Shown: positions 46,001 through 59,800 of the stretch, piece after piece
Layout of the letters: every line of letters begins with the position of its first letter
Position numbering within the stretch: the stretch's first letter is position 1
Assembly (NCBI GenBank): GCA_016617855.1
Contig: JAECUM010001703.1
Span: 1 to 64,000, forward strand
Source: Megalonaias nervosa
Lineage: Eukaryota; Mollusca; Bivalvia; Unionida; Unionidae
Direction of reading: 5' to 3'
Length of the DNA: 64,000 bases
Notes under the pieces: model-generated
Seen by the model: the letters and a program-made list of their open reading frames with translations, nothing else
Told to the model about the DNA's origin: nothing
Database searches by the model: none
Made by a program: the position numbers and the translations under genes

Positions 46001-49000
46001 GTCCATCTGTCAGAATTGCTTGTTACAACTCTGGAGTCCATATTTCTGATCCATTTTTTAATCAAACTTGTAATATGGGTTTATATCATCAGAATCTTGG
46101 ATGAGTTTGATAGTGTCAAAATTCTTGCATGTTAATGGGTGATCTTACACCTGTTTTGTTTACCTTGTTACCGGTCTGGAGGTTTTATTTCTAATCTGAT
46201 TTTAATCAAATTGGAATTTGTGCTTGTATCATTAAGATATTGGATGATTTTGATTATGAAAGAAATCAATACATATATTCATGAGATAATTTTGCATATG
46301 ATTGGTTTAGTTTGTTACCATGCTGGAGGCTCTAATTCTGATCCATTTTTGATCATGTGTGGTTTATGTGCATACCTCATTACCATCTTTGCATAATAAT
46401 GAGATGATCTTGCATATGATTGGCTGTCCTTGTTACCTCTCAAGAAGTCATATTTTTGATCTCTCCTTTTTTTATCAAACTCGAAACATAAGTTAAATCA
46501 TCAAGGTCTTAAATGGGTTTGGTAATGACAGAATGAGAGAGATCCGCACATCTGATTAGCTGATATTGCTACCACATCAGAGGCCATAGTTGCAATCTGA
46601 CTTTGATCAAGCTTGGAATATATGCTTCTATCATCAGGATTATGGACTGTTTCAGTAATGAGTGAAATTGATAAATATTTATATGGGGATCTTGCATCCG
46701 ATTGACTGGGTTTCTTACCACTCTTGAAGCCATAATTGTGATCTGTTGGGTTTCTTATCATCAACATTGATGACTTTATTTATGAGCAATGTTAATGAGG
46801 CCTTCATCTTTAGAAAGAATTTTTTTTAATCATCTTATAGTAAAACAGGTAAAATCAACATGATGTAATGTTTGGGAGATAGTTTTACATAGTATTTTTT
46901 TTTTTACACTACTGCTTAAACCAGCGTAGTGAAATGGTCAACTGTTTAGTTATGTTTTCCAAGTGAGTAATATCAGGCCTGCTTGTGCCTCTTGCTTCTT
47001 TTTACATTTAGCTTGGCAACTCAGATTCTGATTTAAAAATTTGCAGTGATAAGCGGAGGCAGGTTGATTAAACCTTAGGAATTTTTGTTAATATGATTAG
47101 GGATAATTCATTGGTAAGATATTTAAATATAAACCTCCATAATTGTGAAAAGCTGTCAGTCTTTCATAATAACATTCTTTTTTTCCTCACTCTTATGATC
47201 TGAGGTTCATTCTCTGATTTCCAGGTTTCATCATTAATTGGTACTTCACCCGTGTTCTGAAATCCAATGGAGAATCCTGTATGTGGTGGTATAATAAATT
47301 CTGTGCTTGTTGCTGTTAGCCACTCTGAAGAAATGAGATGTTTTTATACTGACAGAACAGTTTAAATAAATGGTCAAACAACCCACACAAGTAATCTTGC
47401 AGACAGGTATAATTATTGCAAGTCAGGATAAATATTACAGAATCTTAGCAATGTAGCTGTAGATTTCTTCAATGATTATTTTGGTAGCAATGTTATTTAA
47501 GTTAAAATTATTTTACAGGGCAACACTCCAAGTGCTTACTTTCTCATTGCAGATGTGAGTTACTTTGTCGATGCTATGAGCAGTTTTGGGGCTGTTCCTT
47601 TAGACTTCAAGACAGGTGGTGTAGATTATATGGTCAGCTCAGCCAACAAGTGTCTAGAAGGTGTCCCTGGCTTCTCTTATGTCATTGCCAAGTTGGACAA
47701 GCTGCTTAAATGCAAAGGTAATGGCATGTTTATTTGTACTTTATCAAAGAAATGTATGATGAGAGAAAGTCAGAAAAGCAGCTTAAATGCAAAGGTAGTG
47801 CCAGTATTTACCTGTACTTTTTCAAAGGGAAATACAGTGACAGAAAATCAGCCAAATAGATTAAAAGCAAAGGTCATGTCAAAATTTACCCATATTTTAT
47901 AGTAGAAGAAAATAAAATTACAAATATTCTGATAAGTTGCTTGAATGCAAAGGTAAGGTTAATATTTACCCATTCTTTATCAAAGAAAAATAGGAGGAAA
48001 GTCTTAAAAGCTACTTAAATGCTAAGGTAATGCTAAGATTGTGGGTAAATGCAAAGTTGAAACTGACAGGAAATAGCAGTGATTGTTCCACACTTTTATG
48101 TCGGGGATATTGTGATTGTCTGTCTGTCTTTAACTCAATCTCTTCTTAAACTTGGGGGCGGGGGAGGGGGCAGAGAATCCACCAAACATGGTAGATACAT
48201 TGTCCATGTGGTTTTCATCTGTGAGAAATGTTAAAGTGTTGGCTGCATCCCATTGGTGGTATATTGAAGTGGGTCAGATGTAGAAAAAACCAAAGATAGC
48301 ATAACCACACATTTTTTAATATTTTTTTTTTATCACACTTGACACATGCAGTCATAACAGGAGGATATATGATATATGCATTAAATTTGGGTTATGTCCC
48401 CTGAATCACTGCTTTGAGGGATATATGACCCCAGGATCACTGCTTTGAAGGGGGTTGTTACCCCTTGGTCACTGTTTTGAAAGGCGTTATTATCTAAGGG
48501 TCACTGTTTTGAAGGGTGTTATTACCCCTGGATCACTGTTTTGAAGTGGGTTATTACCTCTGGGTCACTGTTTTGAAGGGTGTTATTACCCCTGGGTCAC
48601 TGTTTTGAAGGGTGTTATTACCCCTGGGTCACTGTTTTGAAGGGTGTTATTACCCCTGGGTCACTGTTTTGAGGGGGTATTACCCCTGGGTCACTGTTTT
48701 GAAGGGGGTTATTACCCCTGGGTCACTGTTTTGAAGGGGGTTATTACCCCTGGATCACTGTTTTGAAGGGGGTTATTACCTCTGGGTCACTGTTTTGAAG
48801 GGGGTTATTACCTCTGGGTCACTGTTATGAAGGGGTTTAGGGAGGAGGTAATACATAGTGAAGGTGTTGTGATAGAACATGGTGAACCATAGAACAAACT
48901 CAAGGTAAAGTTCTCTGTGCATTACAGGTAACTCCCGAAGCCTGAGTCTGGATGCATATGATCAGTACATAAACCTAGAGCAGAGCTCCCAATTTAGGTT

Positions 49001-52000
49001 TACCCCACCCACCCACACTATGTTGGCCTTCAGCCAGGCCCTGAAAGTGTTTGAGGAGGCTGGAGGATTAGCAGGAAGAGCCAAGAGGTAGGCAGACTGA
49101 GTAGCAAGGATGTCAAGCTCCATATATGTCTGTTAACTACTTTAAAACAAGTTCTTGAACCTAGCTACAGCTCTTCCCCTACTGAAAGAGATCATAACAT
49201 AATGCATGGTGGTGAGAGAGGGAGAGAGAATTGACCGCAAGTGAAATACACAAATATGCAAAGTATTCTAAGGAATCATTTACATAAGCGAATCAAGAAA
49301 ATCATTTGGTTTCTTTAATGCAGTCTTAAAACCTTTAAACAGTTTAAATTGTAAGATGGTTGAAAATAATTAGAAATGAGCTATCGCACATAGAAATCTA
49401 AGTTATATTATTATGCCAGTGGAATTCTAGCGGACAAGAGGGCAAGGGAAAGAAACCCAAGAAAAATAACTTGCAGATACAGTTTGTAGGGATCTCCAAG
49501 TTGCTTGCTTGAGGAAATGCATGTATAGCAGAAAAGCAGCAGATGTGCAATTGGACTTTATTGTAAAGTCCATTGTAATAAAAGAGCAGGAAGGACAGAA
49601 TGTAAAGCTTATTGTAATGGAGGGAAGGACAAGATGTGGTAAATTCCATTGTAATAACAGGGAAGGAAGTACAAGATGCAGTTGGTACATAATTATTCAT
49701 ATTTATTCTTTCCTTCATTATTCTTGTGGTAGTTCTATAGATTTTCTTGTAATTCAACACTTAAAAGTGACATCATTCAATTTAAGGATAATAGGAAAAA
49801 TCATTATAGCTGTAACCCAGCTAGCCAACTCTTTCCCAGGGAAAACTTTCAGATGGGGATAAATTTAACTTCTACACCATGATGCACATGTTTGGCTGTC
49901 CCATCAGTTGTCACATGATCACTTGACTGGCACATGGAAATAAATCACTTCTTTGGTAAACAATAAACTGTATCTCTGATGACTGTGCCTTATAAGCTAA
50001 AATTAAATATTTTGAGTATCTACATAGTAGAAGTCTTACAGTTTTGTTGACTGTTGTCAAACATTCATCAGGAAAAGTTTGGGTAATAGTGACATACATG
50101 TACCAACCCAACCCCCACTTCATTTTGCCTCTGTAACTCCATAAATATATGTATGTTATGTCTCTCATGTATGTTTTATTGTCATTAGGCAAAACAATGT
50201 GTGTAGTTTTGGTTGGCCAACTGTCTCTGTTTTTCGTTGCTGACCCTAAGTACTTTTTTTCCACTCAGGGTAAAAATAAAATCCCATCCCCCCCAATATT
50301 CCCAAAACCAATTTGTGCATCTGATTGAGCTGGTTTTGCCCAGCAATTGAAGTGCTTAGTACATTATTTACACCAATTATTATAATACAGTTTTTAAAAA
50401 ACCCAACAAACCTACCTACCTACCTACTGTAATTTTAAAAGACTGCAATAGGAAACACACATTTTTGTTTTTGCCTTCCATGGCTATATATACCTGTATG
50501 TTTAAAATCTGATTCCATCCTTGTTACTTTATTACAGGCAGTTTATAATTCATACATTATCTTCAAATCCCTGTGATATACACAGACTAATTATCATTGT
50601 GTTGCTAGACTAAGTTACAAAGTTACATAATTTATTTATTGGCATTCACTCTCACAGTGGATAGTTCAATTTGAAGTAACATGTACAGTCTTGGGACACT
50701 TTGGAATTGAACCAGGGATTTGTTGTTATAATCAAAAAGGCTACTCCCTGGTTTTGCTCTGTGGTAGTGCATTGCTGTACTAATCAACATAATTTTTAAT
50801 TAATATAGGACTCATTCATATATGTTTTCCTCTCTCTTTCAGACAATAACTCAATGGTTTGTTGGACATACCTTTTTATAGATGAAATCTAATGGTTACT
50901 CCCAAACTTGGTATAGAGGCCACATGTACTGTTTATAGAGAATCCCTAAGGCAGTTTCACACATGTTTAAATGTAAAATCTTTAGTACAATATGAGATCA
51001 ATAGATGTATAGATGTGCAAGTGTCAATTCCAAGAATATTTTTCAAGCCTGAATACAGGTTTCTTATTAAGAACTCCTATTGTCCAATGGGCAGACCTCT
51101 CCGGTGGCCTAGTGGTTAGAGTGTCCGCCTCGGATGCAGGAGGTCATGGGTTCGATCCCCAGCCGAGTCATACCAGAGACTTATAAAAATGGTACTAACA
51201 GCTGCCTCGCTTGGTGCTCAGCATTAAGAGGTTAGTCTTAGGACTGTTCGGCCTGGTGTCAACATAATGTGACTGGGTGGGATATGATGCTACATGTCTG
51301 CGGCATAATGCCCCAGTGCTAGACATCACTATAAACTGCCACACTGCAGACATCGTAACAATATGGCTGAAAAATCGTTAAAGCTACGTTAAAAAATCCA
51401 AATCTCACACACAAATCACACAGTTTAGGCATGTTATTGTAGGTAAAAATCCCATCCCTTCAGACATGTATAGCATTTATTAATATTTGTTTTGTATATG
51501 GTGTTTCTTAAGTTTGTCTGGATTTATTAGCATTGAATCTGGTATTCAGATTAAATGGATTCTAACAGAGAAGGTTCAGGAGGCGTGAAATATATACAAG
51601 ACTAATAAGTGACCTTGACACATATACATGTGCATACTGAAATATGCTAAATCTTGGTTTATGTTATTCTTAAAATAATTTTTTCATTTGACATGCATTA
51701 TGATGGTTATAGCAGGCTTTCCTTGTATTTATGTTAACGTTGATAAATAGCACCCTATTGACTCACTTCTCCCCAATACATGTGTCAGATTCCCTATATT
51801 AATTAAATTTTCTCATGTATACTTATCACAGCTACAGAAAACTAATCAGTGAAGTTACACTTCATACTGTACTTGTTACGTTATGTTTGAGCATATCAGA
51901 ATGGTAGTCTCAACATTTTAATGACAGTTATTTCCGAAAATGAATTGAAATGGAAATGAAGCAGTGTCTACAGATCTCATTTCATGTTTTTGAATGTACA

Positions 52001-53768
52001 TTTTTATATATTTATTTTGACTTACTCTCCTTCAGCCTTTCTTGTATTGTACACTTCTCATTGCTATTATCAATAATGAGACAGGGAGCTTTTCTTGGTG
52101 AATGTGCGGATGTTATAGAAACCTATTTTTTTATGCTTGCTTACGAGCTAGAGCATATTATGTGATGATGCTGTCCATACAGCCATTGGATTGTTTCTTC
52201 CCTATTTTGATTCCACACAATAATTTGAGTTCACTACCATTATCTGTTATCAAATGCTGTGAATAGCTTGCATTTAGGTAAGGAGGAAGTTTTTTTATTT
52301 GTTGTCAGAAGTTTAAAGTTCATTGTCACTGGGATAGAAAGAGGTAAAATAGCTTCCTCCCATTAACATTAGTTCCACATCACAGACTTGGACCAGACTT
52401 TGTGGATGGCTTGTACTTGGGGTGAGGAAAAGCCCATTGAGTGCAGAGTCAAAAGGTCAAAGGTCATGGTCACTGAATGAAAGAGAAATAATGGTTTCTG
52501 CACAGTAACATTAGTTCTGCATCACAGATTTGGTCCAAAACTTTTGATAAGGAAGAGGTCAGTTGATTTTGAGATCACAATGTCAGGGTAAGGGTCACTT
52601 TGACTGAAAGAAGAAAATGGTTTCTTGACAATAATTTTAGTTATGCATCACAGAAGACCTAAACTAAACTTTGTTGTTGGTGTTCACATAGATTAAGGTA
52701 CAAACCTTTTGACTTTGGATCAAAAGGTCAAAGTTCAAGGTCACTGGCTGGCAAAATGGTTTATGCACTGAAATATCAGTTCTTAATCATGTTCTGCCAC
52801 CCATGTTTGTGGGTGGCTTACACTTTGGGTACAAATGAAGCTTTTTTGATTTTTGGGGTGAAATGTCATGGTTCTTGGGACTCGAAAAAAAAGCAAGCTC
52901 CTTGATCAAACTTTTGATACTTTGCACTGATGATTAAAGAAGGAACCTATTTGTTTTGGGGGTTTATGGATTCAAAGGTCAAGGTCATGGTAACTGTAAT
53001 AAGAATGGAATGGTTTCTGCACAGTACGTTCAGTTTAGTTCAAGACCACATACCTAGAGGACTTGTTAAAAATGGGGCAGGTGTATAATGTACTGTTCAT
53101 GGAACACTTGTTTTGAGCCAGAAATATTTTTCAAATCAACTTTAGTGAAGGCTGCATTTGTCACTGAAGTCCCCTGCATTAGATCTTGGTCTTGTTTAGA
53201 TCTGCAAATTAGGTAAATAGTCCTATTCCCCAGGCATCATCAGTGGACACAACATGACCCAGCACATATTCAAAAGCTTGCACACCAACCGGTGCACATT
53301 TGGAAATTAACCACTTTTTTCACCAGTTTCTTTGTTTTAAGAATAGCTTGCATCAGTTCTGTGCCATTGTAAGTTTGCTTTGAATTGAAATTATAACGTT
53401 TGTTAGATAGGGATTGCTATCTCATACAGATGGGCATGTTGGGTTTTATTTAACATATAACTGACATAAATGGACATTATCACTGAAACAGTGGGTGCAT
53501 GAGAAAGCTTGCCAGTAGCTTCCAGTGGGTTGGTGGTTCTTCTTGGGGGTTTTCCCCAGGTTCTTCCACTACTAGTTATACTGGCCACCATGTATAGCCT
53601 ATTGTGTGATGAAAAATGGCATTAAACCCCACAACAACAGCAATAACCACTGAAACAAAATGGTATATTCAGAACTGTGGCTACCAAAAACATGGATTTT
53701 AGTGGGAGCACTTGGCAGATGGAACGTACTTGCTAACTGCTTTATGGTACAAGATAATAATGTTTTAT

Positions 53769-53809
<41 letters not shown>

Positions 53810-56800
53810 CTAAATACAATTTTTGGCTGAAACTGATATTATACAGTGTTGAAGAGTTTAAGCATGTGTATAAATTAGATCTATGCTGCTGTTATGCATA
53901 TGATTTCCTGAGCTATCGTCAGTAGACTGGTGCTAAACTGGGCGATGGTTTAATGTATTGCTGTCTGTTATTGATTTGGCTTTGACTAAAAATCCATTGT
54001 TTGAATTTTCTGGCATTTTCTTGCTGTGTGTTTCAAAGGAGCTATTCATGGAAGAAGTTCAAAAGTCGGTTGAGATGCACAGTATTTTGAATGGTTCCTT
54101 CTTCAGCAGGTTAATATTCCCTCCATTTTGTCAGGTACAAGGACAACAGGTCGATACTTCGGGAAGGAATGAGGAAGCTGGGCTTCAAAGAATTTCTGGA
54201 TTCCAGTCATGAGGGATACATCATTACTTCCTACCGATTTCCCAATGATCCTAACTTTGATTTCAAAGAATTCTACTCCAGGCTAAATGAGAAAGGTTAT
54301 CATTCATAATTATTTCCCACCTTGCCAAACATTTCATGACTTTTTCATTTGTAATTATCATATTTAATCATGCTAATGTATTTTCATTAATGGAATCTAT
54401 TAATCCTGCTAATGTATTTTCATTAATGGTTTTGTTTTGACATTTTCTCCATATTACAGAATCATAAGTTTACTAATTGCAGTCTGTTAAACCACACCTT
54501 GCTGTCCCAAAATGTTTCAGTATCTTAATGTCATCCCTGAATATTCTTTAAATCTTTTAATAGACCATTTCATTAAGTTAAAATTTTTGTATAGATTTCT
54601 CATATAGTATTTCTTGTAGCTTTAATATTGAATTTTCCAATTCAAAAAATGGTCAAGCCTCCAGGTGAGATATTTGATCTCAAAGCCCAATGTGTGGTAT
54701 TGATGATTTCTCAACCACATAGGAAAATGATCTCAAAGCCTAATGTGTGGAACTGATCATTTCTCAACCACATAGTAAGTGATCCCAAAGCCTTATTCGT
54801 GGAATTGATCATTTGTCAACCACATAGTAAATGATCCTAAAGTGGCATTGGTGGAATTGATCACTTCTCAACCACATAGTAAATGATCCCAAATCCTCAT
54901 TGGTGGAATTGATTATTTCTCAAAACCTCATAGTCAAATTTCCCAAAGCCTCATTGGTGGAATTGATAATTTCACAACCATATGGTAAATGATCCCAAAG
55001 CTTCATTGGTGGAATTGAAAATATCTCATGCACATAGTGTATTCTGCAGGATGCACATGGTCAGAAGACAGAATGTGCATGCTTTATATGTAGCAGCGTA
55101 AATGCTTTACACTTAATATGCCTCATAAATTAGTATTGTCACATAATATTCATGAACCAAAATGTCAGATTATAAATATGATATGAAAACATCAGTTTAG
55201 AGACAGTTTTATCCCACAGCTGTGTTATCTTGGTAACACTGTTTCTTTGCAGGCATGTTCATTGGAAAAAAAACATTATGCTATATTTTTCCAATGATAT
55301 ACCAATACTCAAAAATAAGCCCAACATCCACTTTGAAAAACTTGTAGCAGTCAAAAAAAAGCTCACCCCCACTTATGAGCCAGTTGTGAACAAAAACTTT
55401 CTGCAAACATTCATCATGTTTTGTAATTGCAAAAAAAAATCCTCCAAAATGTATATTTAAGAAAAACAAATGTAATTTATTCAGTAAATCATTTGAAATA
55501 GTTGTTGTTTCATAAAGTGATGTATTATTGCTTTATTAAAATTAGTATTTCATAAAAATGAATTCTGTAACCTGTAAGCTGTCAAGAACTTGATAAATGT
55601 GAAGAATATACTTATCCCACTATTTTACCACAGACCTGGAATGTGCCAGAGTGATTCTGTATTGTCAGGTACCAGATGATTGAATACAAATGTTTGGAAT
55701 CAATTCCAGTTCCAAGAGGCATTAAATACACCGTTTATCAATTCTTTCATTTACATCATTTACCGTATTCAGAGCATAGTGAGAGATTTTTTTGTCATAT
55801 CTGGAATGTCAGGTCAATAACCAAAATTGTTTGAGGCAGTTGTGACCTTGAGAATACATTGTTTTTATGGCTAACATCCTGTTAAGTACAGCAGCAGAGA
55901 GGGTGAACAGACTCTAATTAGTTGTACGTTATTTATGAAAAATAAAAGCTCCTTCAAAGGCTGAAAATTCAAGGTCAGCAACACCAAACCTCTGCCTCTA
56001 ACCGATTGAGAGTCTCTCTAAATTGTGTTAGCTCATTTTGTTACTTTATTGCTGATGTTTTATTTTCACTTTTTTATGTGTGTTCGTTTACTCGTCGGAC
56101 ACTAACTGTTAGTTGTCACCCTCTCTGCTGCTGTAATGAAATCATTATTATAACGATATCATGAACCTTGGTAACGAATCATATATAGCTAGACTAGCTC
56201 AAGAGCGACTAGAGGCAATTAAGAAATATCTACCCATCCGTGATTCCGTCAAACAAAAGCTGCAAGAACGTCAACAAACACTGGAAGAATTTACAGAAAG
56301 TACAGAACAGTTATTTAAACCGGTCACGAAGGCTGCTGAAGAAGTTACAAAGGCTACCAAAGGTCTTCTTCCCATGTTGGAGAAAACCGCTGAAGCAACT
56401 GGGAAAATAGCCGAGCAAACTAAGAAAACGAAAAAGATTCTACGAGAACTTCCAGGTGAAATAGCTGCTGCTCAGCCAGTCCAAGAAGTACCTGAAGCTT
56501 GCGCTGAAATATAACCAAAGCTAAAACAATCTGAAATAATTAGTAAATTTTCTGAATCTGGCATTGAATTAATAAAAATAGTTAAACATGTAGGTGAGTT
56601 GGCTGCACTTGCCGTGTCAGGTTTCGAAAACCGAAGTAGATTTTTAAAACCCGAGCATGCCAAAAAACATATAAGTCGTGATAATTGGCACAGATCGTTA
56701 TTTCGTATATGCTACAATATTAATCAGGTTCAAAGCAATGACCCAATATGGATGTCATTCAGATAATCAATAAATTACTATTATAATGAGTTACAGCAAA

Positions 56801-59800
56801 TACAACAGCAACAACAACAACAGCCACCAAAACTAGTAGTAACACCAAAACAACCAGTACCAAAACCAAAATTTGTAAGTAATCTCAAAGACAAATTTAC
56901 CCCTGGAGGTGTTGCCGCCATCAAGGATCCAAATCAAACAGTAAATATTGCCAAATATGGATTTGATGAAAAAGAAAAATATGTAAAACCTGAATATTTT
57001 AAAAATATGCGACATGACAATTGGGTTTCAAGTGTATATCGTATTGCTAATAATATTGGTCGTATCAAATCCGGCGATGAAAATTTTGCTAAATTTAAAC
57101 AAGTAGAACAAGAAATAACTAGTCCAGAAGAAGCACAAATAATGCAATTACTACAAGAACAGAAACTAGAACAAGGAATAGGAAAATAAGAACAAGAACA
57201 GGAACTAGAACAAGAATGACAAATACAAGAACTAGCACAAGAACAAGGACAAAGCTTACAACAGCGATTTCAAGATCTAATGCAAGAACAAGATCGACAA
57301 GCATGAGAATCAATAAAACAAAGCTTACAACAACAATTAAAAAGAGAAAGTATAAAAAATAAAACAACAAAAACAGCAAGTACGAGAAACAATAAAAGAA
57401 AAATTGGAACAGGGACGAAATAAATTTTTACTTTTTTATACCGCATTTCACACACTTGCCTGTAAGTGAGCACTTGCTATTTTTTGTTATTGTTGTTAAT
57501 TAACTGGTGGGGGTGGGTGCTCTGCATCGAACACAATATAAACTCATTTATATTTGTACAATATGGATATCATTGATTTCTCAGCGACACGAAAACAAGA
57601 ACCAGTCAAGTATCATCCAGTGCTACCAAATTCTATCAGGTGTATAATACTAGGCCCATCCGGTAAGATGTAATTGTTGCTTAATCTTATAATGAGATGG
57701 CTCAAGTGGAATAAGTTATATTTAGTGGCACCATCTGTAGATGTCCAACGATGTTATGAAGTACTTAAAGATTTTAATGAAAACACAAAATTGTTGGACG
57801 AGGATGGTAATGATATTATCAATTTTATCACCGATATTAATGAAGCCCCATCTGTAGATGACCTCGATGGATTTATTAATAATCTAGTAGTATACGAAGA
57901 TGTGATGCTGGACAAACAATCAAATCCAGCTCGGATATTTTCTCAAGGCAGACACAAAAATACTGACGTGATTTATGTAATTAACGATATACACAAATAC
58001 TTAAAGTGATCAGAGATAACTGCAATATTTTAGTTGTGTTTAATGGAGTCGATACACATACTCTGTGAAATATTCATCAAACTTGGTGTTCAGGGGACAT
58101 GGACATGATTAAGTTTAAAAACTTCTTTTCAAAAGCACAAGCTACCCCACACGGATTTATCACAATAAATTTACATGATCCTCGTTCGAGGTATCGTATA
58201 GATTGTGATAAAATTTTTGGTTGACGTTACAGTAGCAGAGAGGGTGATGACCAACAGTACGTGTCCGACGAGTAAATGAACATGCATAAAAAAAAATGAA
58301 AACAAAACGTCAGTGATAAAGTAACAAAATGAGCTAACACAGTTTAGAGCAACTCTTGATCGGTTAGAGGCTTCGGTTTGGCATTATTGACCTTGTATTT
58401 TCAGCCTTTGTAGGAACCTTTATTTTTCGTAAATAACAGACAACCAATTAGAGTCAGTTCACCCTCTCTGTTGCTAGAGCCAGCACCATTTCACCTCATG
58501 GAACCAGTTATGGCATGATCATTAGTTATTCTTGACTTTTATATGTATATTGATTTTAATTGGCTGAGGAAAAGAGAGATGCCCCCAGAGCACGTGATCA
58601 CATGATTCATACAGAATTTGAATGAATTCGCGCTCTTGGAAAGCGGTGATGCATGAGAACTCCCACAAGTTTTAAGTCATGCATATGAAACTGTACTCTG
58701 TGCATTGTACAGTTTTATTCAGCAGTTCACCCTTAAAGTGCTTGTCATGCCATAAGTCAAGCTGGTAGAAATATTGTAGTGCTTGTCGCGATGTGCGTCT
58801 GTTTACACATGTAGTTTCTTAAGCTCAACATAAATGGTTGTTAGACTAAATTTGATTGGCACATTGGGCCCCGTAACAAGCATTCTGTCATAGTTTGGAC
58901 CTTGCATCAAGGAAGTTTTACAAATGTCCATTTATAATATGGGCTATATAGAAGACTCAAAATGACTGATTTCCAGCATGGTTCATCTTTCAGTGGCTAT
59001 TTTGTTCGGCAAATAGTGGCTGATGATTGTGATGAGGGCAATTTATATTTAAAATTTGGAAATATATCAGATTATTGGTGCTGGGAAAGTGTTAATGGAG
59101 ATACAATTGGGTGATTTTGAACCGAAAATGATGTTAAATATGAGTCCAGTGTACCTGCTGAATGGTCCTAAAAAGACAGCATGCCAGGTCAATCCCTCAT
59201 TTCAGCAGAATTTTGAAATTAAATGTAGAAAAGACAGATGAACAAGCTGAAATAAAATGTAGAGTTCAATTTTCATTTCTTTTCTTGCCATAATTTAGTA
59301 ATATGAAACTATTCAACCCTAGCAAAACAGTTACAATAAATAAATAAATAAATATCTAAAAATGAAATCAGTAAGTAAAGATGTTTATTTGATCAAAATA
59401 AGTCTGTTTGAAGAAGTAGACTATGGCATTAATGGATTTAAAATCCTAATACAGCATTATTGAATAATAAATCTGGCATTGTGTAGTCAGTAGAGTGCTA
59501 ATTCAAGAAAGTTCAACATTGGCAGAGCTTATGTTAGTGAAAAAAATCTTATTTTGGAGCACAAGTATCCAAAGGACAATACCTGTGAGCTGTGGAAAAT
59601 TCTACATAATAACCATAAAGATCCGTTTTCAAACTTGTTCAAGCTGGCTAAGCAAACTATATATATATGTCCCTTAAGACAGTGACTGTGAAAGGGTGTT
59701 CTTGGTACATAACAATATTCATACACACATAAGGAAGAAATTAAGCTCAGACACAATCAGCAGATGAATCCTATACAACTAGAGGCATTATCTTTTAAAG

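Larger units (their letters stand above)
55890..58475 (+). mobile_element. Polinton/Maverick-like element, short non-autonomous derivative
   Basis: 2.6-kb element in phnW intron 7 with ~245-bp terminal inverted repeats (55890-56132 and 58231-58475). Inside lie two plus-strand reading frames, both broken: a coiled-coil/Gln-rich frame and a remnant of the FtsK/A32-like packaging ATPase of Polintons. Polymerase B, integrase, protease and capsid genes, which full Polintons (15-20 kb) carry, are absent. No 6-bp target duplication was found (AAGTAC versus AGAGCC). Assignment rests on the ATPase remnant and the long inverted ends. Confidence 0.75.

Noticed and set aside
51140..51165. tRNA gene suggested by A and B boxes
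   Set aside because: The boxes belong to a 318-bp SINE present four times; no cloverleaf was established, and the sequence continues into a SINE body.
55230..55469. Open frames in both strands before the Polinton-like element
   Set aside because: Low-complexity Lys/Phe-rich translations of AT-rich intron sequence.
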